This document shows positions 9,998 through 17,813 of a stretch of 64,000 nt of DNA, piece by piece (within the stretch, counting starts at the first letter, position 1; every line of letters begins with the position of its first letter). The DNA lies in the NCBI RefSeq assembly GCF_026226615.1, contig NZ_JAJAPB010000006.1, forward strand, positions 1 to 64,000, read 5' to 3'. The notes under the pieces were generated by a model. It was not told the DNA's origin, made no database searches, and saw nothing but the letters and a program-made list of their open reading frames with translations. Source of the DNA: Geovibrio ferrireducens. GTDB taxonomy: Bacteria > Chrysiogenota > Deferribacteres > Deferribacterales > Geovibrionaceae. The position numbers were made by a program, and so were the translations under genes.

Positions 9998-11203
9998 AAA
10001 CAGACATTTCAGATACTCACCCTCAGGAAAACCCACGGGGTGATCTGCGGCGTGTCCGGTTTTCTGCATTATCTGCAATGGGCGTCCGGTTTTTGCCGCA
10101 GCCCTTGTGACAGCATCAAAAAACATATCGGACGGAACTCTGGCGGAGCATGAGGCGGAAACCAGTATGCCGCCGCTTTCCAGAACACCCAGCGCAAGGC
10201 GGGTGAGCTTCTGGTAGGCTGATACAGCGCTCTCCACATCCGACTGCTTGCGGGCAAACGAAGGCGGATCAACAATGACCATGCCGAACCTTTTCTTCTG
10301 TCTGGCAAGCTCCGTCAATGCCTCGAAGGCATCCATGCAGATTGTGCTGTGCCTGCATTCGGAGATCAATATATCGTCCCTGTTCAGTTCAAAGTTTCTT
10401 ACCGCCGCTTTCAGCGCAGGCTCGCTCACATCAAGGCTTATGACGGAGGATGCCCCGCCTCTGGCCGCATAGAGCGAAAAGCCGCCCGTATATGAAAAAA
10501 CATTGAGAACATCACGGTTTTTGGCATACCTTTCAACCTTTGAGCGGTTGTCACGCTGATCGAGGAAAAAGCCTGTCTTCTGCCCGTGAATTGGCTCGGC
10601 TTCAAAGAGGATGCCGTTTTCCCTGAAAATCACAGCACCTTTGGGCGCAGTGCCTTTCAGCACAGCTCCGTCACGCACCTTTTCGGGAAGTTTTTTGGTG
10701 TCTATGCTTCTGCTGAGGCGGAGGATTATGCATTCCGGCCTGAGCAGTTCATCAAAAATTGACGTGAGCAGTTCCAGATAAGGAATCCAGATCCCTGAAT
10801 CAAACTTGATGACCAGTGTCTTTTCATAATAGTCCGCTATTATTCCGGGCAGACCGTCATTCTCACCGTTTACAAGTCGGAAGCCCGTGGTGTTTTCGTC
10901 CGCAAAAATCTTCCTGCGGGCGGATATGGATGCGCTTATTTTATCTTTCAGCCAGTTCGCATCAATGGTGACAGGCTTGCCCCTGTGCAGCATGCGGATG
11001 CGGATGGGTGAATCCGGGTCATAAAGCCCCAGCCCCACAAACCCGCGGTTTTTATCATATATCACGGCAAAGGCTCCCGCCTGTCCGTCCTTGTTCTGCT
11101 TGATGATCCCTTTATCAAAAACCCACGGATGTCCTTTCTTCACTTCCCTTTCCGCAGAAGGGGCAAGCTGAAAGGAGATCCTCTCTATCGCTATGTCAGC
11201 CAT
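9983..11203 (-). CDS. rlmI: Class I SAM-dependent rRNA methyltransferase, RlmI-like
   Basis: 406 residues. An N-terminal PUA-like domain (about 1-80) is followed by a linker and a Rossmann methyltransferase. The motifs are FSYTGGFSLYAARGG (SAM loop), VIVDPPSFAR (motif IV) and a conserved SASCSA. RlmI methylates C5 of a cytosine in 23S rRNA; the exact site here is inferred from the family. GGAG lies upstream of the ATG. It is convergent with ktrA. Confidence 0.85.
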   Translation of the reverse strand: MADIAIERISFQLAPSAEREVKKGHPWVFDKGIIKQNKDGQAGAFAVIYDKNRGFVGLGLYDPDSPIRIRMLHRGKPVTIDANWLKDKISASISARRKIFADENTTGFRLVNGENDGLPGIIADYYEKTLVIKFDSGIWIPYLELLTSIFDELLRPECIILRLSRSIDTKKLPEKVRDGAVLKGTAPKGAVIFRENGILFEAEPIHGQKTGFFLDQRDNRSKVERYAKNRDVLNVFSYTGGFSLYAARGGASSVISLDVSEPALKAAVRNFELNRDDILISECRHSTICMDAFEALTELARQKKRFGMVIVDPPSFARKQSDVESAVSAYQKLTRLALGVLESGGILVSASCSARVPSDMFFDAVTRAAAKTGRPLQIMQKTGHAADHPVGFPEGEYLKCLFAFTK

Positions 11204-11324
11204 TTAATACTCCATGTATTTATGCGGCGATATTAAACAAAATGCGGAGTTAAAGCAAGGCTTGCTTGAAAAGCCCATGACAGAGACTATACTTTATTAT
11301 AACCATTAAAAAGGGAGTATCAGA

Positions 11325-11573
11325 ATGAAGCTCGCTTATCCGTGCAGGATAAAACCGAAAAATGACATGTACCGCATAAGTTTCAGGGACTTTAAGGAAC
11401 TGTGCGCCGAAAGCCGTTCCTATGAGGAGGCGCTGGAAACTGCCGAGGAGGTTCTCAATAATCTTCTGGAAATTATGCTGGAAGAGGATGAAAAACCCTG
11501 TTCCCCCTCACTGCCGAAAGCGGACGAGGTGCTTATCCCCGTCCGTGCCGGGATATACGGCAGAATATTCTAA
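11325..11573 (+). CDS. Lone HicB-like small protein
   Basis: 82 residues with the compact alpha/beta pattern of HicB antitoxins: an early beta-strand, Y-x-I-x-F-x-D-F, then a helix with YEEALETAEEVLNNLL. There is no room for a hicA gene on either side; pyk overlaps its stop by 4 bp in the opposite direction. It also lacks an obvious C-terminal HTH or RHH domain. It could be an orphan antitoxin or a domesticated HicB-fold protein. GGGAG precedes the ATG. Confidence 0.7.
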   Translation: MKLAYPCRIKPKNDMYRISFRDFKELCAESRSYEEALETAEEVLNNLLEIMLEEDEKPCSPSLPKADEVLIPVRAGIYGRIF

Positions 11574-12982
11574 ATTTCGTAAACCTTTACCATATTTGTT
11601 GAGCCTTTTACGCCCAGCGGGACACCTGCTGTTATAACTATGTTGTCCCCTTTCTTCGCCAGCCTTTTCGCCACTGCTATCTCAGCCGCTGTGGAAAACA
11701 TTTCCTCTATATCATGAAACCCTTCCGTCAGTCCTGGAACAACACCCCAGAGCATGTTCAGCTTGGTAAATGTGCGCCTGTTCGGGGTGAGCGCCAGTAT
11801 CGGTGCGGAGGGTCTGAACCTTGCCACGCTTGCCGCTGTGAAGCCCGATTCCGTGTACGCCACCACTGCGCCCGCTTCCAGATCCTTTGCAAGCCAGCAG
11901 GCGGAACGCCCCACTGCCCAAGCTATATTCTTTTTATCTGCGGTGTGCTCATCGCTCTTCATGCTGTATTCGCTGATTACATGGTGCTCCGTGGCTCTGG
12001 CAAGGGCATTCATAACCTTCACCGCCTCAACGGGATATTTGCCGGAGGCTGTCTCCTCCGAGAGCATAACGGCGCATGTTCCGTCAAAGAGAGCGTTTGC
12101 CACGTCCGTACACTCCGCCCTTGTGGGGAGATTGCTGTCCACCATGCTTTTCAGCATCTGCGTTGCGGTTATTGTCACCTTGCCTTCCCTGCGCGCCTTG
12201 CGGATTATCTGCTTCTGGATCACAGGTACGTCAAAAAGGGGCATCTCCACGCCGAGGTCGCCTCTGGCAACCATCACGCCGTCCACCATGGGCAGAATCT
12301 CATCTATATTATTAACAGCCTGAGGTTTTTCAATCTTTGCTATGAGCATGGGCTGGTTTTTCTCTTTTGAGAGGATGGAGCGGATTTTCACCAGATCTGA
12401 CGCACTGCGGACAAAGGAGAGCGCCACCACATCCACCCCTTTTTCAAGGCCGAACATGAGGTCTTTCCGGTCTTTCTCGGTGAAAGCGACTACGCTGAGG
12501 TTTGATGTGGGCATGTTGACCCCTTTGCGGGAGAAGGCTCTGCCGCCGCGCACAATCCGGCAGGTAACTTTTTTGCCGTTTACGGCTTCAACGAGGAGCT
12601 CCATTGTTCCGTCCGCAAGGACTACACGGTCGCCCTTTTTAAGATCCGCCTCAAGGTTGTCATACTGAACAGGCAGAACGCCTTCCTCGGCATAAGCTTC
12701 GGATGCGAGAATGCAGGTTTCCCCTTTTCTGAGCTCCACCCCCTCGTCAGGGAGGATGCCGAGGCGAATCTTCGGCCCGCAGAGATCCTGCAGTATGGTT
12801 ACGCATGTATTTTTCTCCGCCGAGATTGAGCGGATAAGGTCAATCATTTTGCCGTGGCTTTCGTGATCCCCGTGGGAGAAATTCAGGCGGGCAACATTAA
12901 GCCCTGCGTCAATAAGCTCGGAGATTGTCTGCGGATCTGATGAGGAAGGCCCCAGTGTTGCCACAATTTTTGTGCGTCTCAT
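11570..12982 (-). CDS. pyk: Pyruvate kinase
   Basis: 470 residues. Signature segments are TKIVATLGPSS at the N-terminus, ARLNFSHG, the metal/phosphoenolpyruvate region GDLGVE, ITATQML and the NALFDGTCAVMLSEETA stretch. The C-terminal allosteric domain is present, but the extra phosphohistidine domain of some Bacillus enzymes is not. It catalyses phosphoenolpyruvate plus ADP to pyruvate plus ATP in the cytoplasm. It is monocistronic and convergent with the HicB-like gene, with a 4-bp overlap of stops. A GGGGGA ribosome-binding site is present. Confidence 0.97.
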   Translation of the reverse strand: MRRTKIVATLGPSSSDPQTISELIDAGLNVARLNFSHGDHESHGKMIDLIRSISAEKNTCVTILQDLCGPKIRLGILPDEGVELRKGETCILASEAYAEEGVLPVQYDNLEADLKKGDRVVLADGTMELLVEAVNGKKVTCRIVRGGRAFSRKGVNMPTSNLSVVAFTEKDRKDLMFGLEKGVDVVALSFVRSASDLVKIRSILSKEKNQPMLIAKIEKPQAVNNIDEILPMVDGVMVARGDLGVEMPLFDVPVIQKQIIRKARREGKVTITATQMLKSMVDSNLPTRAECTDVANALFDGTCAVMLSEETASGKYPVEAVKVMNALARATEHHVISEYSMKSDEHTADKKNIAWAVGRSACWLAKDLEAGAVVAYTESGFTAASVARFRPSAPILALTPNRRTFTKLNMLWGVVPGLTEGFHDIEEMFSTAAEIAVAKRLAKKGDNIVITAGVPLGVKGSTNMVKVYEI

Positions 12983-13045
12983 GTGTTTCCCCCTGAAAAA
13001 AATAATATCAAGTAAGAATACACCAAAACAGGGAGTTAATGAAGG

Positions 13046-13507
13046 CTATATGACGTAGTTGTGGATATTTCTTTTGCTCTGAATCGCCCTTTCAACATCC
13101 TCCAGCATATCGGCAAGAGTGGTCTGGGACATAACGTTAATGAGCTTGTCGGTAATGCGGGTCATGGAAAGGCGCACGCCGCAGGTGGCAAAATCCTCAC
13201 AGTAGTCGCACTTGCTGCTGTTTTCATCCGTAACGCAGGGAACAAGGGCCACAGGACCTTCAAGGGCACGGATAATGCGCTCCATGGTTATTTCCGAAGG
13301 AGCAACAGCAAGCTGATAGCCGCCGCCTTTGCCTATTTTGCTGATGAGAAGACCGTCATTCTTAAGGGTAAGCAGTATGGTTTCGAGGAATTTTTTGGGA
13401 ATCCCTTCCTTTTCAGCGACCTCAGATATAAGCACATGCCTTCCGGCTCCGTGCACGGCGAGATACTGAAGAGCCTTCAGGCCGTAAACGGTTTTCATTG
13501 AAAACAT
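13046..13507 (-). CDS. Rrf2-family Fe-S regulator (IscR/NsrR/CymR-like)
   Basis: 153 residues. An N-terminal winged HTH has recognition and wing segments IPKKFLETIL and GKGGGYQLA. A cysteine patch follows with C91, C100, C103 and C109, enough for a [2Fe-2S] or [4Fe-4S] cluster. It is divergent from the cysteine desulfurase-mnmA pair, which suggests control of Fe-S or sulfur supply. A 27-bp palindrome in the shared intergenic region is a candidate operator. The exact effector (cluster status, NO or cysteine) cannot be settled from sequence. Confidence 0.88.
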   Translation of the reverse strand: MFSMKTVYGLKALQYLAVHGAGRHVLISEVAEKEGIPKKFLETILLTLKNDGLLISKIGKGGGYQLAVAPSEITMERIIRALEGPVALVPCVTDENSSKCDYCEDFATCGVRLSMTRITDKLINVMSQTTLADMLEDVERAIQSKRNIHNYVI

Positions 13508-13533
13508 AAAACAAATCCTTTCTCAGTTACAGA

Positions 13534-13562
13534 AATGTACATAATCCGCTAATAGTTGTCAA
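13534..13562 (-). promoter_or_regulatory. Sigma70-type promoter of the Rrf2 gene
   Basis: On the minus strand, TTGACA (13562-13557) and TACATT (13539-13534) are separated by 17 bp, about 30 bp upstream of the ATG. Confidence 0.6.
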
Positions 13563-13572
13563 CAAATAGCGG
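13546..13572. promoter_or_regulatory. Candidate Rrf2 operator palindrome
   Basis: A 27-bp imperfect palindrome has outer arms CCGCTA/TAGCGG and a GTTGTCAAC centre. It covers the -35 box of the Rrf2 promoter and lies between that gene and the divergent desulfurase, as expected for autoregulation. Confidence 0.5.
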
Positions 13573-13599
13573 TTCTGAATTATTAAGCCGCAATTAACC

Positions 13600-13628
13600 T
13601 TGACACCTTTTCAGGGATTATCTATTTT
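13600..13628 (+). promoter_or_regulatory. Sigma70-type promoter of the desulfurase-mnmA operon
   Basis: TTGACA (13600-13605), a 17-bp spacer, and TATTTT (13623-13628), about 48 bp upstream of the ATG. Confidence 0.6.
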
Positions 13629-13676
13629 CATCCAGTAAATATATATATTTTATAGCAGATATTGCAAGGAAAATTG

Positions 13677-14786
13677 ATGATATATCTTGACCACAACGCC
13701 GCAACGCCCATCGCACCGGAAGTCAGAGAGGAAATGCTCCGAGTTCTGGAGATATACGGAAACCCCTCAAGCCTCCATGAAGAGGGGCAGAAGGCGCGCA
13801 GTCTTCTGGACGAATCAAGGGCGAAGGTGGCGGCTTTTATCGGTGCGTTTCCTGATGAGATAATCTTTACCTCCGGCGGAACAGAGGCGAATAACATAGC
13901 CGTTCACAGCTTCGCCGGAAGCTCGGCGGCTGTTTCCGCCATTGAGCACAGCTCAGTTCTGAAACCGTTTGAATACCTCGCTGCAAAGGGGGTGAGGGTT
14001 CATCACCTCCCTGCTGATTCAGGCGGCATAGTGAGCGCCGGAAACATCCCTGCGGGGGTTTCCCTCGTTTCCGTTATGCTTGCCAATAATGACACAGGGG
14101 TTATCCAGCCTGTGCGGAAAGCGACGGAGGCGGCACACGCCGCAGGAGCGCTTTTTCATACTGATGCTGTTCAGGCGGCAGGAAAAATAAGGATAAACGT
14201 CCGTGAGCTCGGTGCGGACATCCTCACCCTCTCTGCGCATAAGATGTACGCACCCAAAGGCATAGGTGCGCTTTTCGTGAGGCGAGGACTCAAAGCCTCC
14301 CCTCTCATGCAGGGCGGCAGTCAGGAGAAGGCTGTGCGCCCCGGCACGGAAAGCACAGTTCTGGCTGCGGCATTCGCAAAAGCCTGTGAAACAGCGGAGA
14401 AACGCATGGAAAAGGACGAAGCGGAGATTGCCCGTCTGCGGGATATGCTGGAATCACTGATAACGGCAAAGGTGACTGACTGCCGCATAAACGGGCTGGG
14501 CTCACCCAGAGTTTCAGGCACATCAAACATAACGTTCAGCGGCCTCAAAGGGGATTCGCTTATAATAAACCTCGATCTGGCAGGGCTGTGCGTATCCGGC
14601 GGTTCGGCATGCAGTTCAGCGGATTTCAGACCTTCCCACGTGCTGACAGCCATGGGGCTCTCTGACGGGGATGCCCGTGCATCTGTGCGCTTCTCTCTCG
14701 GCAGAGGCACAACGGAAGAGGAGATAGTCAGAGCGGCGGAAACAGTTGCGGACACTGTAAGCTCGATGAGAGGGAAAACATGGTGA
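13677..14786 (+). CDS. Cysteine desulfurase (NifS/IscS family)
   Basis: 369 residues. It begins YLDHNAATP, the family N-terminus; a TTG 15 bases further upstream is rejected because AAGGAAA serves the ATG at 13677. The PLP lysine lies in LSAHKMYAPKG and the persulfide cysteine in GGSACSSAD. It removes sulfur from cysteine and passes it to Fe-S assembly or tRNA thiolation. Its end overlaps mnmA by 7 bases, so its first client here is probably MnmA. It is divergent from an Rrf2 regulator. Confidence 0.94.
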   Translation: MIYLDHNAATPIAPEVREEMLRVLEIYGNPSSLHEEGQKARSLLDESRAKVAAFIGAFPDEIIFTSGGTEANNIAVHSFAGSSAAVSAIEHSSVLKPFEYLAAKGVRVHHLPADSGGIVSAGNIPAGVSLVSVMLANNDTGVIQPVRKATEAAHAAGALFHTDAVQAAGKIRINVRELGADILTLSAHKMYAPKGIGALFVRRGLKASPLMQGGSQEKAVRPGTESTVLAAAFAKACETAEKRMEKDEAEIARLRDMLESLITAKVTDCRINGLGSPRVSGTSNITFSGLKGDSLIINLDLAGLCVSGGSACSSADFRPSHVLTAMGLSDGDARASVRFSLGRGTTEEEIVRAAETVADTVSSMRGKTW

Positions 14787-15859
14787 AAAAACGTGTGGTT
14801 GCCGCCATGAGCGGCGGTGTCGATTCCTCCGTGGTGGCGGCAATGCTCATCGAACAGGGTTACGAGGTAATAGGCGTAACCCTCAAGCTCCACGAATGTT
14901 CCGAAGCATCAGACAGCCCCTCCTGCTGCGGAATAGACGGCATGACGAAGGCACGCTCCACCGCAAACGCTCTCGGCATCCGCCATTATGTTTATGACTG
15001 CGTGAAGGATTTCGAAAAAACAGTTCTGGAAAGCTCATGGAGAGAATACGACTCCGGCAGAACACCCAACCCATGCCTTCTCTGCAATGAATATGTGAAG
15101 TTCGGCATTTTGCAGGACTTTGCCCGCAGCCTGAATGCGGAATACATCGCAACAGGGCATTACGCACAGATTGACTTCGTAAACGGTCTGCCCGTGCTGA
15201 AAAGAGGGAAAGACGCAAACAAGGATCAGTCCTATTTCCTCGCAGGGCTGACGGGAGAACAGCTCAGACGCTCACTTTTCCCGCTGGGCGGCATGGACAA
15301 ACCGGAGGTGCGGGAATACGCCCGCAAACTGAACCTGCCCTCAGCAGAAAGCGTTGAGAGTCAGGATGCATGCCTTGTGGGCGGGTTTGACAGCTTCGCC
15401 GAAATGCTCCGCCACAGGTTCGGCTCACCCGCCAGACACGGCGAAGTGATCACAGACAAGGGGGAGTTAATGGCAAGGCACAGCGGCCTTCATAACTTTA
15501 CCGTAGGTCAGAGGCGAAACCTCGGTCTGACTACCTTTAAGCGATTCTGGGTAAAGGAAATAGATGCACAAAACAGCCGTGTGATAATCACGGACGAGCA
15601 GAAAAATCTTCTGAGTTCCTCCATCACCGCAGACGGCTGGACATGGCGGGAGGGATTCAACCCTGCGGACGGATTCAGGTGCCTCGCCCAAATCCGCTAC
15701 AGGCATAAAGCGGTTAAGGCAGAAATTTTCGCCGGAAAATCAGGCTCTTACAGAATAGATTTCGAAACGCCCGAAAAGGCGGCAGCACCCGGACAGGCCG
15801 TGGTTCTTTACGACGGGGACATGGTTCTGGGCAGAGGCTGGATAAGGAGCAAGATATGA
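14780..15859 (+). CDS. mnmA: tRNA-specific 2-thiouridylase MnmA
   Basis: 359 residues. The PP-loop is AMSGGVDSS. The catalytic cysteines are in PNPCLLCN and SQDACLVG. KDQSYFLAGL and FTVGQRRNLG are further family signatures. It inserts sulfur at C2 of wobble uridine 34 of Lys, Glu and Gln tRNAs, using sulfur relayed from a desulfurase. It is translationally coupled to the desulfurase gene upstream. Full family length, no oddities. Confidence 0.96.
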   Translation: MVKKRVVAAMSGGVDSSVVAAMLIEQGYEVIGVTLKLHECSEASDSPSCCGIDGMTKARSTANALGIRHYVYDCVKDFEKTVLESSWREYDSGRTPNPCLLCNEYVKFGILQDFARSLNAEYIATGHYAQIDFVNGLPVLKRGKDANKDQSYFLAGLTGEQLRRSLFPLGGMDKPEVREYARKLNLPSAESVESQDACLVGGFDSFAEMLRHRFGSPARHGEVITDKGELMARHSGLHNFTVGQRRNLGLTTFKRFWVKEIDAQNSRVIITDEQKNLLSSSITADGWTWREGFNPADGFRCLAQIRYRHKAVKAEIFAGKSGSYRIDFETPEKAAAPGQAVVLYDGDMVLGRGWIRSKI

Positions 15860-15886
15860 ACTGCCCCGCCCGCTTCTTTTTTCCTA

Positions 15887-15915
15887 TTGACTTTGTATGA
15901 TTACCGGCATAGTAT
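15887..15915 (+). promoter_or_regulatory. Candidate promoter of the cus-type operon
   Basis: TTGACT (15887-15892), 17-bp spacer, TAGTAT (15910-15915). It leaves a leader of roughly 170 bases before the first gene. Confidence 0.45.
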
Positions 15916-15948
15916 ATTAACACTCAAACTATAGATTTTATATAGTAA

Positions 15949-15968
15949 AACGGTTTGCGGAAACCGTT
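15949..15968. promoter_or_regulatory. 20-bp perfect palindrome in the cus-type operon leader
   Basis: AACGGTTTGCGGAAACCGTT is an 8-bp inverted repeat around GCGG. It sits about 34 bp downstream of the candidate -10 box. It could be an operator for a metal-responsive regulator or an RNA hairpin. It does not match the CsoR-type site in front of copA. Confidence 0.45.
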
Positions 15969-16089
15969 ATGTTCTCCCCCGAACAAAAAGTCCTGAAAGC
16001 CTCTGTTTTCCCATGGGAAAGCAGTGAAAATTTTTACAACCCCGTGCTTAATGCGGGCGCATTAAAGATTTGCACTTAGGAGGCAATCA

Positions 16090-16485
16090 ATGAAAAAACT
16101 AATCTTAACCGCTGCTCTCATGCTGATTCTCGCTGTTTCGGCATTTGCGGCTCCCCTCGAAATCACAAAACAGACAGGTGATTTCACAGTTGTGTCCTCT
16201 CTGGACAGGAACCCACCCGTTAAAGGCAAGAATACCGTTTCGATCGTAATCAGGGATAAGGACGGCAAAGCCGTTCAGGATGCGAAGGCTGCCGTTTACT
16301 ACTCCATGCCCGCTATGCCCGGCATGCCCGCTATGGACTACAAAACCATGGCGGAATTCAAAAACGGCGCATATTCGGCAGTCCTTGACCTCAGTATGAC
16401 AGGCCCGTGGAACGTGGAGGTGCGTTTTGTAGCTCCTCCTTCAAAAACCATGAACAGGGTCTCTTTCAGCGTGGACGTGAGATAA
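16090..16485 (+). CDS. Secreted YtkA-like protein with Met-rich segment
   Basis: 131 residues. A clear signal peptide (about 1-20, ending in AFA-A) precedes a YtkA/FixH-like beta-sandwich domain. Near the middle a Met-rich run (SMPAMPGMPAMDYKTM) has five methionines in 16 residues, a typical Cu(I)/Ag(I) ligand pattern. It heads an operon with TolC-, CusB- and CusA-like genes, so it may hand periplasmic copper to the pump in place of CusF; that role is inference. AGGAGG precedes the ATG. An intrinsic terminator follows it inside the operon, so it may be made in excess over the pump. Confidence 0.8.
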   Translation: MKKLILTAALMLILAVSAFAAPLEITKQTGDFTVVSSLDRNPPVKGKNTVSIVIRDKDGKAVQDAKAAVYYSMPAMPGMPAMDYKTMAEFKNGAYSAVLDLSMTGPWNVEVRFVAPPSKTMNRVSFSVDVR

Positions 16486-16494
16486 CTGTCAACT

Positions 16495-16530
16495 GCGGGT
16501 TCCGTAACTTGCGGAATCCGCCTGTTTTTT
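16495..16530 (+). terminator. Intra-operon intrinsic terminator/attenuator
   Basis: A 10-bp stem (GCGGGTTCCG against CGGAATCCGC, one G-U pair) with a 7-base loop is followed by CCTG and six T. It stands between the YtkA-like gene and the TolC-like gene, and likely reduces transcription of the pump genes. Confidence 0.8.
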
Positions 16531-16547
16531 AAAGAAGGATCAGGGAA

Positions 16548-17813
16548 ATGAGAATTACTGCAATTGCCGCTGCCGCGGCATTGATTTTAACAGGCTTCAC
16601 TGCTCAGGCCGAAACTGTGGATATAGACAGCCTCATAGCCAAGGCATTATCAAAAAACACAAGGCTTGAGTCCATGGAATATGAAGTGAAAGCGTCCAAA
16701 GCTCTGGAATCCGTGGCGGGCAGTCTGCCCGACCCCATGGTGAGCCTCGGCTACATAAACGAGGGCACAGACAGAATCACCCTCGGTGACGAAATGGCGG
16801 GCATGACCCGTTTCACGGTGATGTTCAGCCAGATGTTCCCCTTTCCGGGAAAGCTCAAGGCGCAGACCAGACAGGCAGAGTTCAGAACAAAAACAGCCGG
16901 GATCAGCAGAGAAAATGAAAAACTCAGCATTATCTATAACATAAGGGCGGCTTATCTCGATCTTTACCGCATTCAGGAATCGAAAAGGCTTCTGGATTCC
17001 AAAATAGGCTTCCTCAGCCTGCTGGAGGCTGCGGCGGATGCCAGATTCCGTTCTGCTCAGGGTTCATCGGCGGAGGTGCTGATGTTCCAGCGTGAAAAAT
17101 ACATGGCTTTTGAGGCAAAGGAAATGCTTGAGGAGCAGGAGAGAATGTTAAAAACCTCTCTGGCTCACCTTACAGGGGAGGATTCGGACGTTTCCGGTGA
17201 GTTTGTTAAGCTTCCTGAGCTCCCCCTTGAGAAAACCACAGAGGAAATATACACCCTCGCCCGCAGCAACTCGCTGATAGTCAGGGCTATGCAGAGCGAG
17301 GTTCAGGAGATGGAGGCAGAGGTGAAGATGAAGGAGCTGGAGATGTACCCGGACTTCACAATCACCGCCGGCTACGAGCCGAGATTCAGCGAAATGGACG
17401 ATGTCTGGACAGTGGGCGTGGCGTTCAACCTTCCCCTCTATTATAAAACAAAACAGAAGCCTGCGGCGGATTCCGCACGGGCTAAAAAATACAAGGCGGA
17501 CACGCTTCTGGCAGATATGCGCCACGAGCTGAGAAGTATGGTGACGGAGTTTGTGGCCTCGGCAGAAGCGGCGGAAAGGATAATGGAGCTTTACAGGGGC
17601 GGAGTCATTGGAAAATCCCGTCTCTTGAGGGATTCAAGTCTCGCGGGCTACCGTCAGGGGATGATGCCCGCATCGGAAGTCATCGCCGCTGTGAACACAT
17701 CAATAGAATACGAAATGAAATACCTTGAACAGAGCACCCTGAGGCAGAAAAAACTCAGTGCGCTCAATACACTTACCGGAGGAACGCTCTATGGCACGCA
17801 GATACCTGAATAA
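16548..17813 (+). CDS. TolC-family outer-membrane efflux protein (CusC-like)
   Basis: 421 residues. A signal peptide (about 1-21, ending in AQA) is followed by two OEP repeats rich in long amphipathic helices, as in TolC/CusC tunnels. No lipobox cysteine is seen. It would form the outer-membrane exit duct of the CusBA pump encoded next. AGAAGGATCAGGGAA precedes the ATG. Its 3' end overlaps the start of the membrane-fusion gene by 23 bases. Confidence 0.88.
   Translation: MRITAIAAAAALILTGFTAQAETVDIDSLIAKALSKNTRLESMEYEVKASKALESVAGSLPDPMVSLGYINEGTDRITLGDEMAGMTRFTVMFSQMFPFPGKLKAQTRQAEFRTKTAGISRENEKLSIIYNIRAAYLDLYRIQESKRLLDSKIGFLSLLEAAADARFRSAQGSSAEVLMFQREKYMAFEAKEMLEEQERMLKTSLAHLTGEDSDVSGEFVKLPELPLEKTTEEIYTLARSNSLIVRAMQSEVQEMEAEVKMKELEMYPDFTITAGYEPRFSEMDDVWTVGVAFNLPLYYKTKQKPAADSARAKKYKADTLLADMRHELRSMVTEFVASAEAAERIMELYRGGVIGKSRLLRDSSLAGYRQGMMPASEVIAAVNTSIEYEMKYLEQSTLRQKKLSALNTLTGGTLYGTQIPE

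Noticed and set aside
15860-16089. Search for a CsoR-type TACCC/GGGTA site before the cus-type operon
   Set aside because: None found; the palindrome present there has a different sequence.
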